DNA from: an uncultured Bacteroides sp.
GTDB taxonomy: Bacteria; Bacteroidota; Bacteroidia; Bacteroidales; Bacteroidaceae
Length of the DNA: 64,000 nt
Assembly: GCA_900544675.1 (NCBI GenBank)
Contig: UQVZ01000004.1
Span: 1 to 64,000 of the forward strand
Direction: 5' to 3'
Shown here piece by piece: positions 49,994-58,343 of this stretch. The first letter of the stretch is position 1; every line of letters starts with the position of its first letter. Both the position numbers and the translations under genes were made by a program. The notes below the pieces were generated by a model. The model worked only from the letters and a program-made list of their open reading frames with translations, had not been told where the DNA came from and made no database searches.

Positions 49994-50995
49994 TTATTTT
50001 CCTATCGGCTCACCTCCTGCAGGATGTTGGTCGGGACGGGCAATACTGTTTCGCATATCGGTATCTGCCTGGATGTTTTTCATCCGATAATAGTCCATGA
50101 TGCCGAGGTTTCCGCTTCGGAACGCGTCTGCCATTGCCTTGGGCACTTCAGCTTCTGCCTGGATGACATTGGCACGGGCTTCTTCCGCTTTGGCTTTCAT
50201 CTCCTGTTCCAATGCCACTGCCATAGCACGCCGTTCTTCTGCTTTTGCCTGGGCAATATTCTTATCAGCGTTGGCTTGGTCTATCTGAAGAGAAGCACCG
50301 ATGTTACGGCCTATGTCGATGTCGGCAATATCAATGGACAGGATTTCGAATGCGGTTCCGGCATCGAGTCCTTTACGGAGTACGAGCTTCGAAATAGAAT
50401 CGGGGTTCTCGAGGACGGATTTATGGTTTTCCGATGAACCGATGCTGGAGACAATTCCTTCGCCTACACGTGCCAGCACGGTATCTTCGCCTGCACCTCC
50501 CACCAGTTGGCGGATGTTGGCACGTACCGTTACACGGGCTTTGGCGATGAGCTGGATACCGTCTTTTGCCACAGCGGTGACGGGCGGTGTGTCTATTACT
50601 TTCGGGTTGACCGACATCTGTACGGCCTCAAATACATCACGTCCGGCAAGGTCGATGCCTGTCGCCATTTGGAAAGACAGTTCGATATTGGCTTTCGATG
50701 CCGAGACTAAGGCATGCACTACTTTTTCTACGTGCCCTCCTGCCATATAGTGTGCTTCCAGTTCATCACGGGTGATGGTGTTCAGTCCTGCTTTGTGAGC
50801 TTCAATCATAGCCGGCACGATGACGTGGGGCGGCACATTGCGGATGCGCATCAGGAAAAGTTGTACCAGCGATACGCGTACGCCCGATACCTTGGCAGAG
50901 AGCCACAGGAAGAACGGAACATAATGGAAAAAGATAGCCAGCAGAATCAGAATTCCGATGACAACGATAATCTGGATGTAGAGAGGTGGAATCAT
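49994..50995 (-). CDS. floA: Flotillin-like protein FloA
   Basis: 333 residues: an N-terminal hairpin membrane anchor (about 5-28), an SPFH-type domain (about 60-230, with GGHVEKVVHALVSASKANI) and an Ala/Glu-rich coiled coil with AKAEERRAMAVALEQEM. Flotillin-like proteins organise membrane microdomains. The nfeD gene lies directly upstream, the usual pairing. Confidence 0.9.
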   Translation of the reverse strand: MIPPLYIQIIVVIGILILLAIFFHYVPFFLWLSAKVSGVRVSLVQLFLMRIRNVPPHVIVPAMIEAHKAGLNTITRDELEAHYMAGGHVEKVVHALVSASKANIELSFQMATGIDLAGRDVFEAVQMSVNPKVIDTPPVTAVAKDGIQLIAKARVTVRANIRQLVGGAGEDTVLARVGEGIVSSIGSSENHKSVLENPDSISKLVLRKGLDAGTAFEILSIDIADIDIGRNIGASLQIDQANADKNIAQAKAEERRAMAVALEQEMKAKAEEARANVIQAEAEVPKAMADAFRSGNLGIMDYYRMKNIQADTDMRNSIARPDQHPAGGEPIGK

Positions 50996-51022
50996 AACTT
51001 ATCAATTTAAAAAGGTGAGTGT

Positions 51023-51493
51023 TCAAGATGGTATGCGTTGTACGTAAACGGTACGGTTGTCGATGCGTGAAACCTCGATAGGAGTTCTCTCTTCGATGAA
51101 CCCGTCGACCGATTGCACTTCGATGATGTGTCCGTTGATGTTGGCATTTCCTATCAGTGTGAGGCGGGTGAGGGTTGTACCCCGGTCGCCTACCTTGACC
51201 GAGATGCCCTTCAAAGGGTCGGGTCGGAAATCAAGTTCTTTCTTCAGTGACAGGCGGTCTACTGTTTTCGAACGCATGACCCATACGGTTATGCCTACGA
51301 TTCCCAATGCCACCACCGTCAGGGTGATGAATCCGGCTTGTGTGCCCAGGTCGCTGAAGGCATAGTAGATGGCATAGAGCAGGCTTGCCGCCGAAGCGAT
51401 ACCCGCAAGCGTGATGCCCGGTACGAGAAACACTTCGATGAGGAAGAGTATCAGTCCTGCTACAATCAATGCAATGATAATCAAGATTTCCAT
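51023..51493 (-). CDS. NfeD-family membrane protein
   Basis: 156 residues: three to four transmembrane helices (about 3-75) followed by a C-terminal OB-fold domain (about 95-156) with VGDRGTTLTRL and GNANINGHIIEV. It is the short NfeD form without the protease domain. It lies 27 bases before floA and probably acts with it. Confidence 0.85.
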   Translation of the reverse strand: MEILIIIALIVAGLILFLIEVFLVPGITLAGIASAASLLYAIYYAFSDLGTQAGFITLTVVALGIVGITVWVMRSKTVDRLSLKKELDFRPDPLKGISVKVGDRGTTLTRLTLIGNANINGHIIEVQSVDGFIEERTPIEVSRIDNRTVYVQRIPS

Positions 51494-51511
51494 AAGCGTC
51501 GTTTTGTGTCG

Positions 51512-52936
51512 TTACTTGATTTTCGTTTTCTTCAGTTCTGTATTCCGGATGTCGGTTTCGAGGGAAGCGAGTTCGTCTTGCAATTCCTTTACCCGTTTTT
51601 CCTTGTCCAGGATGCTAGGAGCCAATTGGCGTTGTCCGTTTAAGTCGCTTTTATGATAAGCGGTGCGCAAGTTTTCCAATGAAGCTTCCAGCGAAGCGAG
51701 GTCTTTTTCCTTTTGCTGGTAAGACTGGAACAGTTCACGGGCTTCGTCCGAAACAAAATCGGAAAGCCGGTAGTAGACAGCATTGTCGTCTACTACAAAG
51801 CGGAAGTCGCCTTTCTTTTGCTTCGAGGTTTCGGCATACGTCACTTGGGCAAGCCGTTGTTTGGCACCTCTTATTACATTGTCACTCGTCTGGGTCTTCT
51901 TTATTTCCCTCAGGCTGGCAAGGGCAATGATGTCTTCGGGAGATGCCGTTTCATAATCGTACACTTCTTTCGATGCATTGGGCACGAACACATATACACA
52001 CACTTTGCCTTCGGGCTGGTAGCGGTCGGAAGCAAACCATCCTAACTGGTTTACTTCATCGATGGCATACATATAGTCGTTGGCAGGCGAGTTGAACGGC
52101 ATACCGATGTTGTCGGGACGGAGATAAGTATTCTCGTCCGGGTCGTATCGGGTAATGAAAATGTCGTAACCTCCCAGGCTTCCTTCACCTTCGGTAGCAT
52201 AATAAAGGGTAATGCCGTCCGAGTCGAGGAAAGGATAATTCTGATTGCATTCAGTCTGGTTGATTCCTTGCAGAGGTGCAGGGTCGCTCCAGCGGTCGAT
52301 AAGCTTTATACGCGAATAGAGATGGCTTTTCCCTTCGGCGTCTGTTTGGGGGAAAAGTGTTTTGTCGCCCCATTCATTTGTATATATGGCACCTGTGCCT
52401 CCGTCAAGCATTTCCAATGTGCCCGAAGCTTTGCCCAGCTTGTAGGCAGAAAGAAATGCACTCTTGTCTACCACAAAACTGTCCACTACGGTGACCCGCT
52501 CCGTACCCCGTATCATTCGTGCTGCCATCCGGCATTGCGAAAGCACTTTTTCCGCCTCTTCGGTATCCCGTTTCTTCTTTTCCAGCCATGTGATATGTTC
52601 TTCCACGTTTTCTACAGCATCATCGAAGCGGTATTGGGTATAATAGAGTTTGCCTAAATAAAGGTAAGCGTTGATGACTTTCCGGGCAGCACTCTTTTCC
52701 AAATAGGGTTGTGACTTGTCGTATTCTCCCGTCTCAAAGCAGCATGCCCCATACCAGAAATTGTAATTGGCGTTCGAGGGAGCCTGCTTTACCAGTTTTT
52801 CGAAAACCGGTTTGGCTTCGGCAAATTTCCCTTCGGTAAACCATTGCTTGGCTTGGTTCAGGGTCTGGGCGTAGGTTGTCCCTCCGCATGCCAAGGCGAA
52901 GAGAAGGGCAATCCATGTATGTCTTTTTTTGTTCAT
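51512..52936 (-). CDS. Exported TPR/PD40 repeat protein
   Basis: 474 residues: signal peptide (about 1-23, TTYAQ), TPR-like helices (about 25-130), a beta-propeller-like PD40 region (about 200-320; NYPFLDSDGITLYYATEGEG and GGYDIFITRYD) and a C-terminal coiled coil (about 395-470). The layout recalls periplasmic proteins such as the PorE type of Bacteroidota but without an OmpA domain. Function unknown. A -7 element TACTTTTG on the minus strand lies at 52959-52966. Confidence 0.75.
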   Translation of the reverse strand: MNKKRHTWIALLFALACGGTTYAQTLNQAKQWFTEGKFAEAKPVFEKLVKQAPSNANYNFWYGACCFETGEYDKSQPYLEKSAARKVINAYLYLGKLYYTQYRFDDAVENVEEHITWLEKKKRDTEEAEKVLSQCRMAARMIRGTERVTVVDSFVVDKSAFLSAYKLGKASGTLEMLDGGTGAIYTNEWGDKTLFPQTDAEGKSHLYSRIKLIDRWSDPAPLQGINQTECNQNYPFLDSDGITLYYATEGEGSLGGYDIFITRYDPDENTYLRPDNIGMPFNSPANDYMYAIDEVNQLGWFASDRYQPEGKVCVYVFVPNASKEVYDYETASPEDIIALASLREIKKTQTSDNVIRGAKQRLAQVTYAETSKQKKGDFRFVVDDNAVYYRLSDFVSDEARELFQSYQQKEKDLASLEASLENLRTAYHKSDLNGQRQLAPSILDKEKRVKELQDELASLETDIRNTELKKTKIK

Positions 52937-53029
52937 TTCTTTTTCGTGTTGTTTTCATCAAAAGTACAAACTTTCTTTGAATTTCGAAGCATATTTCCGA
53001 TTTCTTTTCTCTGAATCGTTAATTTGATG

Positions 53030-53037
53030 TACTTTTG
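53030..53037 (+). promoter_or_regulatory. Probable promoter of ttcA
   Basis: TACTTTTG fits TAnnTTTG and lies 28 bases before the ttcA start. No clear -33 element. Confidence 0.4.
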
Positions 53038-53065
53038 TGCCCGATTTTGATTAAGTAGGCTTGAT

Positions 53066-53854
53066 ATGGAAGAAGACAAACTGATACGTACCATCAACCG
53101 GCGCTTCAATAAGGGGGTGGTAGAATACGGGTTGATAGAAGATGGCGACAAAATATTGGTAGGGCTTTCGGGAGGCAAAGACTCGCTTGCCTTGCTGGAA
53201 CTGCTTGCCCGGCGTTCGCGCATCTATAAGCCTCGTTTCTCGGTGGTGGCGGCTCATGTGGTGATGACCAATATAGCCTACGAGTCGGATACTGATTACC
53301 TGCGCGGGTATGCCGAATCACTGGGTGTTCCTTTTGTGCGTTACGAAACTTCATTCGACCCTTCTACCGATACGCGCAAGTCTCCTTGCTTCCTGTGTTC
53401 ATGGAACCGGCGGAAAGCGTTGTTTACTGTTGCCAAGGAGCAGGGTTGCAACAAGATTGCCTTGGGGCACCATCAGGACGATATTTTAGAGACCTTACTG
53501 ATGAATATGACTTTTCAAGGAGCGTTCAGCACCATGCCTCCGCGGCTGGTTATGCGTAAGTTCGATATGACCATCATCCGTCCTCTGTGTCTGGTGCACG
53601 AAGCGGAACTGGCAGAGTTGGCACGTCTCAAGGGTTATCGGAAGCAGATAAAGAATTGCCCTTACGAGAAGGATTCGAACCGTGCAAATATGAAAGAAGT
53701 GTTACGCACGCTGGAACAGATGAATCCCGAAGCGCGCTATAGCCTTTGGAGCAGCATGGCAAACATCCAGCAAGACTTGTTGCCGGAGAAAAGGGAAGAC
53801 CTTCCATGTGCCGGTCAAGGTATCAAGAATGGTGAATCATCATTAAAACAGTAA
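53066..53854 (+). CDS. ttcA: TtcA-family tRNA thiolation protein
   Basis: 262 residues with the PP-loop ATP-binding motif SGGKDS (35-40) and cysteine motifs CFLCSWNRR and, further on, NCPYEKDSNR. TtcA makes 2-thiocytidine in tRNA with an iron-sulfur cluster. Length is close to the family norm of about 300. Starts at ATG 53066. Confidence 0.85.
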   Translation: MEEDKLIRTINRRFNKGVVEYGLIEDGDKILVGLSGGKDSLALLELLARRSRIYKPRFSVVAAHVVMTNIAYESDTDYLRGYAESLGVPFVRYETSFDPSTDTRKSPCFLCSWNRRKALFTVAKEQGCNKIALGHHQDDILETLLMNMTFQGAFSTMPPRLVMRKFDMTIIRPLCLVHEAELAELARLKGYRKQIKNCPYEKDSNRANMKEVLRTLEQMNPEARYSLWSSMANIQQDLLPEKREDLPCAGQGIKNGESSLKQ

Positions 53855-53861
53855 ATAAGAT

Positions 53862-54236
53862 ATGTTTACACAAGGAGTTTATGCTATTGTATTATTGATT
53901 TTCTCGAACATCTTTATGACTTTTGCCTGGTACGGGCACTTGAAGATGCGCGAAGAATTCAGTTGGTTTGCAGCTTTGCCTTTGATTGGCGTCATTGCTT
54001 TCAGCTGGGGCATCGCTTTTTTCGAATATTGCCTTCAGGTGCCAGCCAATCGGTTGGGATTCCGTGACACCGGAGGTCCTTTCGACATCATGCAGCTCAA
54101 GGTGATTCAAGAGGTGATAACGCTTGCCGTGTTTACGGTCTTCTCAATGATTGCTTTCAAGATGGAGCTGAAATGGAATCATCTGGCTGCTTTTGTCTGC
54201 CTGATTCTGGCTGTATATTTTGTATTCAAGAAGTAA
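53862..54236 (+). CDS. DUF486 / DMT-type small membrane protein
   Basis: 124 residues with four transmembrane helices and the family features FAWYGHLK and RLGFRDTGGPFDIMQLKVIQE split around the second and third helices. It starts 7 bases after ttcA and shares its transcript. Function unknown. Confidence 0.85.
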   Translation: MFTQGVYAIVLLIFSNIFMTFAWYGHLKMREEFSWFAALPLIGVIAFSWGIAFFEYCLQVPANRLGFRDTGGPFDIMQLKVIQEVITLAVFTVFSMIAFKMELKWNHLAAFVCLILAVYFVFKK

Positions 54237-54248
54237 GCTGTCTTCTAT

Positions 54249-54296
54249 AGCCTGCGAAGATAGTTTCATCGGCGATGGAATCTATCTTCGCAGGCT
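54249..54296. terminator. Bidirectional terminator between converging genes
   Basis: A perfect 15-bp inverted repeat, AGCCTGCGAAGATAG (54249-54263) and CTATCTTCGCAGGCT (54282-54296), lies between the DUF486 gene and the opposing exported-protein gene. Confidence 0.8.
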
Positions 54297-54308
54297 CAGG
54301 CAGATAAG

Positions 54309-55259
54309 TTAATTTTGGTTTTCCTTGATACGGCGGATTTGTTGTTCTATCTCATACGCATTGTTGCGCACTTTGTCTTTACGGAAAAACTCTCTCCGGC
54401 GGATAGAGTCTTCTGCCTGGCGTTGGCGGATATACTCGTAAAAGCGGTCTGAGTCCGGTTGAGGCTGGGATTCGGATTCTGTTGGACGCACGTTTTCCTG
54501 TTGTCTCGGCGGTCTATCCTGAGGCACCGGACGGATAAGGGTATCTGCCTGAACCGGACGTGCCAAGGTATCGGTATCAGCCGAAGTATAGATTGGCAAC
54601 AGGCGGTAGTATGTAGGAAACTTCAGGCTGTCTTCACGCGTGGGGCGGTAATCCTTGTAAATCTTCCAGGCATTGGCATGCTTGCGGTTGTGTTTCAGCA
54701 TCCGCCCATAGGGGGTGAGGTTGTTATAGATGAACCCTAAGAAGTCAAGATCGCAGATAGTGATTCCTGCGCCTAACGAGCCTCCTATACGTTCTGTTGC
54801 ACGCTCGTTCATCGTGATGGTACCGGGAGTCAAGTCTTCTTCATATTCTTTTTTATGGCTGGTATAGGGATTGAGGTTCCAGTGGATTTTCCACTTTTTA
54901 GGACGTCCCAACACCATGACATCGTAGACCGGGTCTTCACCGAATCGTGTCCAGATGGTGTAGGGTTCGGCACGGACGTATCCCGTAGGTTTCTTTACTT
55001 TGGTCGTATCAGTCAGGCTTCGCGGCATGCGCAGGTCGTGTTTGAAACTCATCCATGGCTTGTCTATCGGAGATTCCATCGGTTCTTCTTCAGGTCTTTC
55101 GACTCCGCTGAAGTCGAACTGTATCATCCGTACCGCATCTTCGTTCAGGTGGATTCCCTTGTCTTTCTCCTGTGTCTGGGCAGCCAGTGGGAGGGTGCCC
55201 GACAAGACAAATGCGAAAGTCAGTACTCTTTGTTTTATTTTGCGCTCTTCAATTCCCAT
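54309..55259 (-). CDS. Conserved exported protein of unknown function
   Basis: 316 residues: signal peptide (about 10-28, PLAAQ), a central beta-rich part (about 90-200) with TIWTRFGEDPVYDVMVLGRP, and a Pro/Gln/Arg-rich, charged C-terminal coiled coil. It looks like one of the many Bacteroidales-specific envelope proteins. It follows the NlpC/P60 lipoprotein gene on the same strand. Confidence 0.65.
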   Translation of the reverse strand: MGIEERKIKQRVLTFAFVLSGTLPLAAQTQEKDKGIHLNEDAVRMIQFDFSGVERPEEEPMESPIDKPWMSFKHDLRMPRSLTDTTKVKKPTGYVRAEPYTIWTRFGEDPVYDVMVLGRPKKWKIHWNLNPYTSHKKEYEEDLTPGTITMNERATERIGGSLGAGITICDLDFLGFIYNNLTPYGRMLKHNRKHANAWKIYKDYRPTREDSLKFPTYYRLLPIYTSADTDTLARPVQADTLIRPVPQDRPPRQQENVRPTESESQPQPDSDRFYEYIRQRQAEDSIRRREFFRKDKVRNNAYEIEQQIRRIKENQN

Positions 55260-55278
55260 GCTTCGTTCTTCATCTTTT

Positions 55279-55791
55279 TTAGTGTACTCTTCCTCCTTGC
55301 ATCCAGCATTTCCGGTAATAAGGTTCGTCTAATGCACTTACGATGACCCCTTGGCTGGAACTGGCATGGACGAAACGGTTATTCTTCAGGTAAATGCCTA
55401 CATGGGTGGCTCGGCGTTTATTCCGTCCGTTGTGGAAAAATACGAGGTCTCCTTCTTCCAGTTTGCCTTTGCGCACCTTACGGCAATTCTCTTTACGTTG
55501 CTCGTCGGAGTTGCGTTCCAATTGCTTGTGATACACTTTGCGGTAGATATTGCGGGTCAGTCCCGAACAGTCCACTCCACGTTTCGATGTGCCGCCTGCC
55601 CGATAGGGTACACCTATCCACCGTGCCGCTTCTACGTAAAGCTGGTGGTTGTCATCCTTCTCAATATCCATGTCCAGACGGATGGCTGCCCGTGCCAGTT
55701 CGCGGTAATTGTAGTGCGGGGCGCGTGTGCCGCACGAAGACAAGAAAAGGAGTATGATTACTCCTATTAATATATAGGTATGTTTGGTCAT
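55279..55791 (-). CDS. NlpC/P60 cell-wall peptidase lipoprotein
   Basis: 170 residues: lipobox FLSSC with modified cysteine 20, then a C40 peptidase domain with the catalytic C75 (VDCSGLTRN), H130 (ATHVGIYL) and H142 (FVHASS). It cleaves D-Glu-diaminopimelate bonds in stem peptides. Confidence 0.9.
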   Translation of the reverse strand: MTKHTYILIGVIILLFLSSCGTRAPHYNYRELARAAIRLDMDIEKDDNHQLYVEAARWIGVPYRAGGTSKRGVDCSGLTRNIYRKVYHKQLERNSDEQRKENCRKVRKGKLEEGDLVFFHNGRNKRRATHVGIYLKNNRFVHASSSQGVIVSALDEPYYRKCWMQGGRVH

Positions 55792-55836
55792 GTTTGTTTT
55801 TCCTTCTATCGGAAAACAAAAGTAATGAAAATACAG

Positions 55837-55922
55837 ACACAGAGACGCGGAGATACAGGGGTTTTTCGATTAATAATAACTAATTAATAATTGAAAACTC
55901 TGTGCCTCCGCGTCTCTGTGCG
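55837..55922. repeat. Long inverted repeat between two minus-strand genes
   Basis: CACAGAGACGCGGAGATACA (from 55838) pairs with TGTGCCTCCGCGTCTCTGTG (ending 55920) with few mismatches, around an A+T-rich loop of about 40 bases. It lies after the ABC transporter gene. It may terminate transcription or be a copy of a dispersed repeat. Confidence 0.65.
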
Positions 55923-55935
55923 TTCAAGTGTTTTT

Positions 55936-56649
55936 TTAGTCTTGTGCTTCGATTTCGAAATAGCTTTCCAGTTCCTGTTTGGCTTCGTCGTTGATGGAAG
56001 TGATGTCGCGGATGATTTTTCCGTGTTCCAACAGGGCAATGCGGTTACTGATTTCGATGGTATGCGTCAGGTTATGGCTCGATATGAGGATGGTGGCGCC
56101 GGTTTCTTGGTTATAAGCAAGAAGCAGGTGTTTCAGTGCCGATTGCGAGCTGGGGTCAATGAAATTGAACGGCTCGTCCAGTATCAGAAGCTGGGGCTGG
56201 TTAAGCAGGGCTGCAAGGATACCTGTTTTTTGCTTGTTGCCTGCCGAGAGGTTGCGGATGAGCTTCTGCTGCCCGAAAATCTCTCCGTTTGTGAAGCGTT
56301 CGTAGGGAGCCAGTCTCTGGTCGACGGTTTCCTTGTCCAGTCCGCACATCTTCCCGACAAAGTAAAAATACTCTTCGGGGGTGAGGTAGTCTATCAGGAA
56401 GCTTTCGTCCATGTAGGCGCCTGTAGTGTCTTTCCATTGTTCGCTTTGGCTTACGTTGATGTCACCGATGTGCACTTCCCCTTCATCCGCTTTCAGCAGG
56501 TCGAGGATAAGCCGGAAGAGCGTTGTTTTCCCGGCACCGTTGTTCCCTACCAGTCCGAGGATTTCTCCCGTATGAATGGTATAAGCGTCCACATCGAGTA
56601 CGGTGCGGTCGCCATATATTTTTTTCAGATGATTGATTGTTATGTCCAT
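55936..56649 (-). CDS. ABC transporter ATP-binding protein
   Basis: 237 residues with Walker A GNNGAGKTT, a degenerate signature NLSAGNKQK and Walker B LLILDEPFNF. It forms a transporter with the membrane protein encoded upstream at 56844-58328. Substrate unknown. Confidence 0.92.
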   Translation of the reverse strand: MDITINHLKKIYGDRTVLDVDAYTIHTGEILGLVGNNGAGKTTLFRLILDLLKADEGEVHIGDINVSQSEQWKDTTGAYMDESFLIDYLTPEEYFYFVGKMCGLDKETVDQRLAPYERFTNGEIFGQQKLIRNLSAGNKQKTGILAALLNQPQLLILDEPFNFIDPSSQSALKHLLLAYNQETGATILISSHNLTHTIEISNRIALLEHGKIIRDITSINDEAKQELESYFEIEAQD

Positions 56650-56838
56650 GGTTTGAGTTTTTAAGTTTTTAAGTTCTTGAGTTTTTAAGTTCTTTAGTTC
56701 TTTAGTTTGTGAGTTTTTAAGTTTTAAGTTCTTAAGTTCTTATGCTTGTAAATCCATGAGTTTGTTTTTCGTTGGCGAGTAAAAAACTATAAACTAAAAA
56801 ACTGACAAACTAAAGAACTAAAAAACTGACAAACTCAA
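56650..56838. repeat. Low-complexity repeat region between ABC transporter genes
   Basis: Degenerate tandem copies of an about 10-base unit such as AGTTCTTTAG and AGTTTTTAAG fill 56655-56745; their complements (CTAAAGAACT, CTAAAAAACT) fill 56785-56838, so the region forms a large imperfect inverted repeat. Confidence 0.7.
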
Positions 56839-56843
56839 ATCGT

Positions 56844-58328
56844 TTATCTTGTATTTCGGAATCCTTCCATATTCTTGTAACGTCTTGCCATGAAGCGTTG
56901 ATAGATGTTACGTATCCAATGCGGGTGGGTGATGAATCCGATGATTCCCAGTACGCACATGGTAATGTAACCTCCTGTCGTGCCGCAAAGCAGTTCCAAG
57001 CCTTTGTTGATTACGATTGGAAGCGTGAATGCGGCGATGATGATGACCGACTGGTAGACGTTATTGTTCTGGCGTTTGCTCATCAGTCCGGCATTGAGAG
57101 GAGCGGTTTTGTCGTTGTATACCGCCATCTGCATGATGCCAGGGAAAATGATTCCTGCCGTAAACAGCAGGTACGCTATTGACATCAGCAGGGAAATGCT
57201 TCCTTTGAAGACCGGAACCAGGCAGAACACGAAGGGAATGGCGAGCAGGGCGCATTGGACGTAGTATTTGGCACAAAGCATGTTGTAGACACTCTCGCGA
57301 CGCACCATCAGCCCGTCGATATAGTTCCCTTCTACTGCCATTGTCTGGCTTAGGGTTGTCAGTCCCAGCACACAGTAGCAATACAGGCAGATGAAATTGT
57401 TCATGTATCCGTCGCCATAGGCTTCTACGGTCAATGCCAGTGCGAATATCACAATCAGTACGATAAAGCTCCAGAACTGGCTTCGGGGGGACTTGTTGCG
57501 GAAAAGCATTTTCAGCTCGAGGCGGATATAGTCGCCTACATTGCCGTAACGGTCGAGGAAGCTGTAGTTGCTGAGGTGCTTGATTTTCGTATCTTCTACA
57601 TGGGAAAGCTCGTTGTAGACGAATTTCAGTTGCACCTTATGGTTGAGCATGCCCATCAGGCCGATGACAATCAGTACACAGATGAATGCCAGCGGGTTCC
57701 AGAGGATGAATGCTTCGCCCAGATTCATCGTAAAGGTGCTTACCCAATGTGTGCCCGGCAGGAACTCCAACAGGGCAAACAGGCCGTAAACCGGCAGGCA
57801 CCAGCAGATGTACACGAACTTCTGACGTTTCATCACACGGATAAGCATGCTCCAATAGCTGTTTATTACGAAGAGCAACCAGATGCCGAGAATATATCCC
57901 AAGACGCCTGTCAGCCCATAGAAACGGGTAATGCTTATCAGGGCAAAAGGCACGAACAGGAAAAGCCAGAACAGGTTGAACGAGTTTGTGGCTTCCCGCA
58001 TCAGGAGCACACTCATTACCTTTTTCTTCGATACAGGCAATAAAAGGAAAGGCTTGATAGCCTGTATCGGAGTAGGGAACAGGAACCTTATCAGGAAATC
58101 GAGTATCAGGATGATGAGCAATCCTTTATTCAGGATGTGATAAGGCTCCATGTTGGGGAAACCATCGGAAAAAGCAAAGGGCAGCAATACCCCGATAAAC
58201 ACGAAGTATGCTGCCCAAAATGCGACTCCGATATAAATCATTACCTTGGCGAAGCGGTTTTTCTCGAACATCGGACTCCGCTTTTCGTCAAGTTTCTGTA
58301 AGCGTCGGATATCGGAATATAATGACAT
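56844..58328 (-). CDS. DUF5687-like polytopic membrane protein, probable ABC permease
   Basis: 494 residues with 10 to 12 transmembrane helices in clusters (about 30-50, 65-85, 120-240, 290-400, 420-480) and a short cytoplasmic N terminus. Adjacent to the ATP-binding protein gene on the same strand, so it is the likely membrane partner. The family assignment is tentative. Confidence 0.75.
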   Translation of the reverse strand: MSLYSDIRRLQKLDEKRSPMFEKNRFAKVMIYIGVAFWAAYFVFIGVLLPFAFSDGFPNMEPYHILNKGLLIILILDFLIRFLFPTPIQAIKPFLLLPVSKKKVMSVLLMREATNSFNLFWLFLFVPFALISITRFYGLTGVLGYILGIWLLFVINSYWSMLIRVMKRQKFVYICWCLPVYGLFALLEFLPGTHWVSTFTMNLGEAFILWNPLAFICVLIVIGLMGMLNHKVQLKFVYNELSHVEDTKIKHLSNYSFLDRYGNVGDYIRLELKMLFRNKSPRSQFWSFIVLIVIFALALTVEAYGDGYMNNFICLYCYCVLGLTTLSQTMAVEGNYIDGLMVRRESVYNMLCAKYYVQCALLAIPFVFCLVPVFKGSISLLMSIAYLLFTAGIIFPGIMQMAVYNDKTAPLNAGLMSKRQNNNVYQSVIIIAAFTLPIVINKGLELLCGTTGGYITMCVLGIIGFITHPHWIRNIYQRFMARRYKNMEGFRNTR

Positions 58329-58343
58329 AGGCGATGCGTTTTG

